A stretch of 6,109 bases of DNA from JAACEU01 sp043816165. Its GTDB lineage: Bacteria > Patescibacteriota > Gracilibacteria > UBA1369 > LOWO2-01-FULL-3. The DNA is taken from NCBI GenBank assembly GCA_043816165.1, contig JBDRIE010000003.1, positions 1 to 6,109 on the forward strand, read 5' to 3'. Every line of letters begins with the position of its first letter. The first letter of the stretch is position 1. Shown here in pieces: positions 5,913-6,109 of the stretch. Position numbers and translations under genes: made by a program. The notes under the pieces are model-generated. The model did no database searches. It was not told the origin of the DNA and was given only the letters and a program-made list of their open reading frames with translations.

Positions 5913-5973
5913 CCATTATTCTTTTTCTTCAAAACCTCCTACTAACATTTTACACTATCCTTGAAAATACTTT

Positions 5974-6109
5974 TTATCCCGATAGTTTATGGATAAATAT
6001 TCCACTCCTCAGCTTGGGTTCAAACCAGGTAGATTTGGGAGGCATTAATTTTTCTGCATTAGCAACCTTCATTAATTCTTCTATAGAAGTGGGATACAAG
6101 GAAAAGGCT
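5974..6109 (-). CDS. DUF1015 family protein, C-terminal end only
   Basis: The minus strand from the window edge reads FSLYPTSIEELMKVANAEKL, then MPPKSTWFEPKLRSGIFIHKL, ending in TAA at 5974-5976 (45 codons visible). The PPKSTWFxPKLxSG motif close to the C-terminus is characteristic of DUF1015 proteins, cytoplasmic proteins of unknown biochemical role, about 400 residues long and common in Clostridia. The start and most of the gene lie beyond the right edge. The visible part is in one frame and looks intact. It reads toward the IS remnant; no convincing terminator follows within about 60 bases. Confidence 0.82.
   Translation of the reverse strand, partial: AFSLYPTSIEELMKVANAEKLMPPKSTWFEPKLRSGIFIHKLSG

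Noticed and set aside
5883..5920. tRNA or tmRNA 3' end suggested by a GGGGTTCACTCC T-loop-like string
   Set aside because: The flanking bases cannot form a five-pair T stem, and there is no acceptor stem or CCA end.
5780..5932. Second small minus-strand open frame (about 51 codons from TTG) over the same segment
   Set aside because: AGGAGG is present (5935-5940) but sits only two bases from the TTG and about 23 from a GTG at 5909-5911; the product is low-complexity and unrecognised. More likely a by-product of a structured or repeat sequence.

Overview
The window looks like DNA of a low-GC, Gram-positive anaerobe (Bacillota, probably Clostridia). This is inferred from AT-rich codon use, strong AGGAG-type ribosome binding sites, a DUF1015 gene and an IS3-type element. 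No rRNA or tRNA gene is present to fix the taxon.

Layout. Positions 1 to about 107 (+) hold a fragment of a threonyl-tRNA synthetase gene. It is fused at about 107/108 to the 3'-truncated end of a minus-strand gene for a PLP enzyme of the D-cysteine desulfhydrase/ACC deaminase family (to 899). From 4834 down to 108, everything on the minus strand reads as one likely transcription unit: near-consensus promoter (4807-4834), an ornithine cyclodeaminase/mu-crystallin family reductase (3775-4761), a proline racemase family protein with the second catalytic Cys replaced by Thr (2735-3763), a NicX/M29-like putative metalloenzyme (1560-2636), a decayed Asp/Glu/hydantoin racemase (983-1535), and the truncated PLP enzyme. 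From 4983 to 5783 (+) lies a heavily degraded IS3-family insertion sequence. It is followed by a GC-richer segment with inverted repeats (about 5797-5912) and the C-terminal end of a DUF1015 protein (5974-6109, minus) that runs out of the window.

How the genes work together. The racemase-family protein with Cys98/Thr262 has the signature of trans-3-hydroxy-L-proline dehydratase, which yields delta1-pyrroline-2-carboxylate. The gene just upstream belongs to the family that contains the NAD(P)H-dependent reductases converting that ketimine to L-proline, and it lacks the Asp motif of true ornithine cyclodeaminases. The pair therefore reads as a compact trans-3-hydroxyproline-to-proline route. 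The downstream genes fit broader D-amino-acid or unusual amino-acid metabolism, but the last two are broken.

The most unusual aspect is decay and rearrangement on both flanks: a housekeeping-gene fragment joined to a truncated catabolic gene, a racemase with a frameshift plus an internal deletion, and an IS3 element with at least five frame breaks and its middle missing. I do not see a new defence system, CRISPR array or similar novel machinery.
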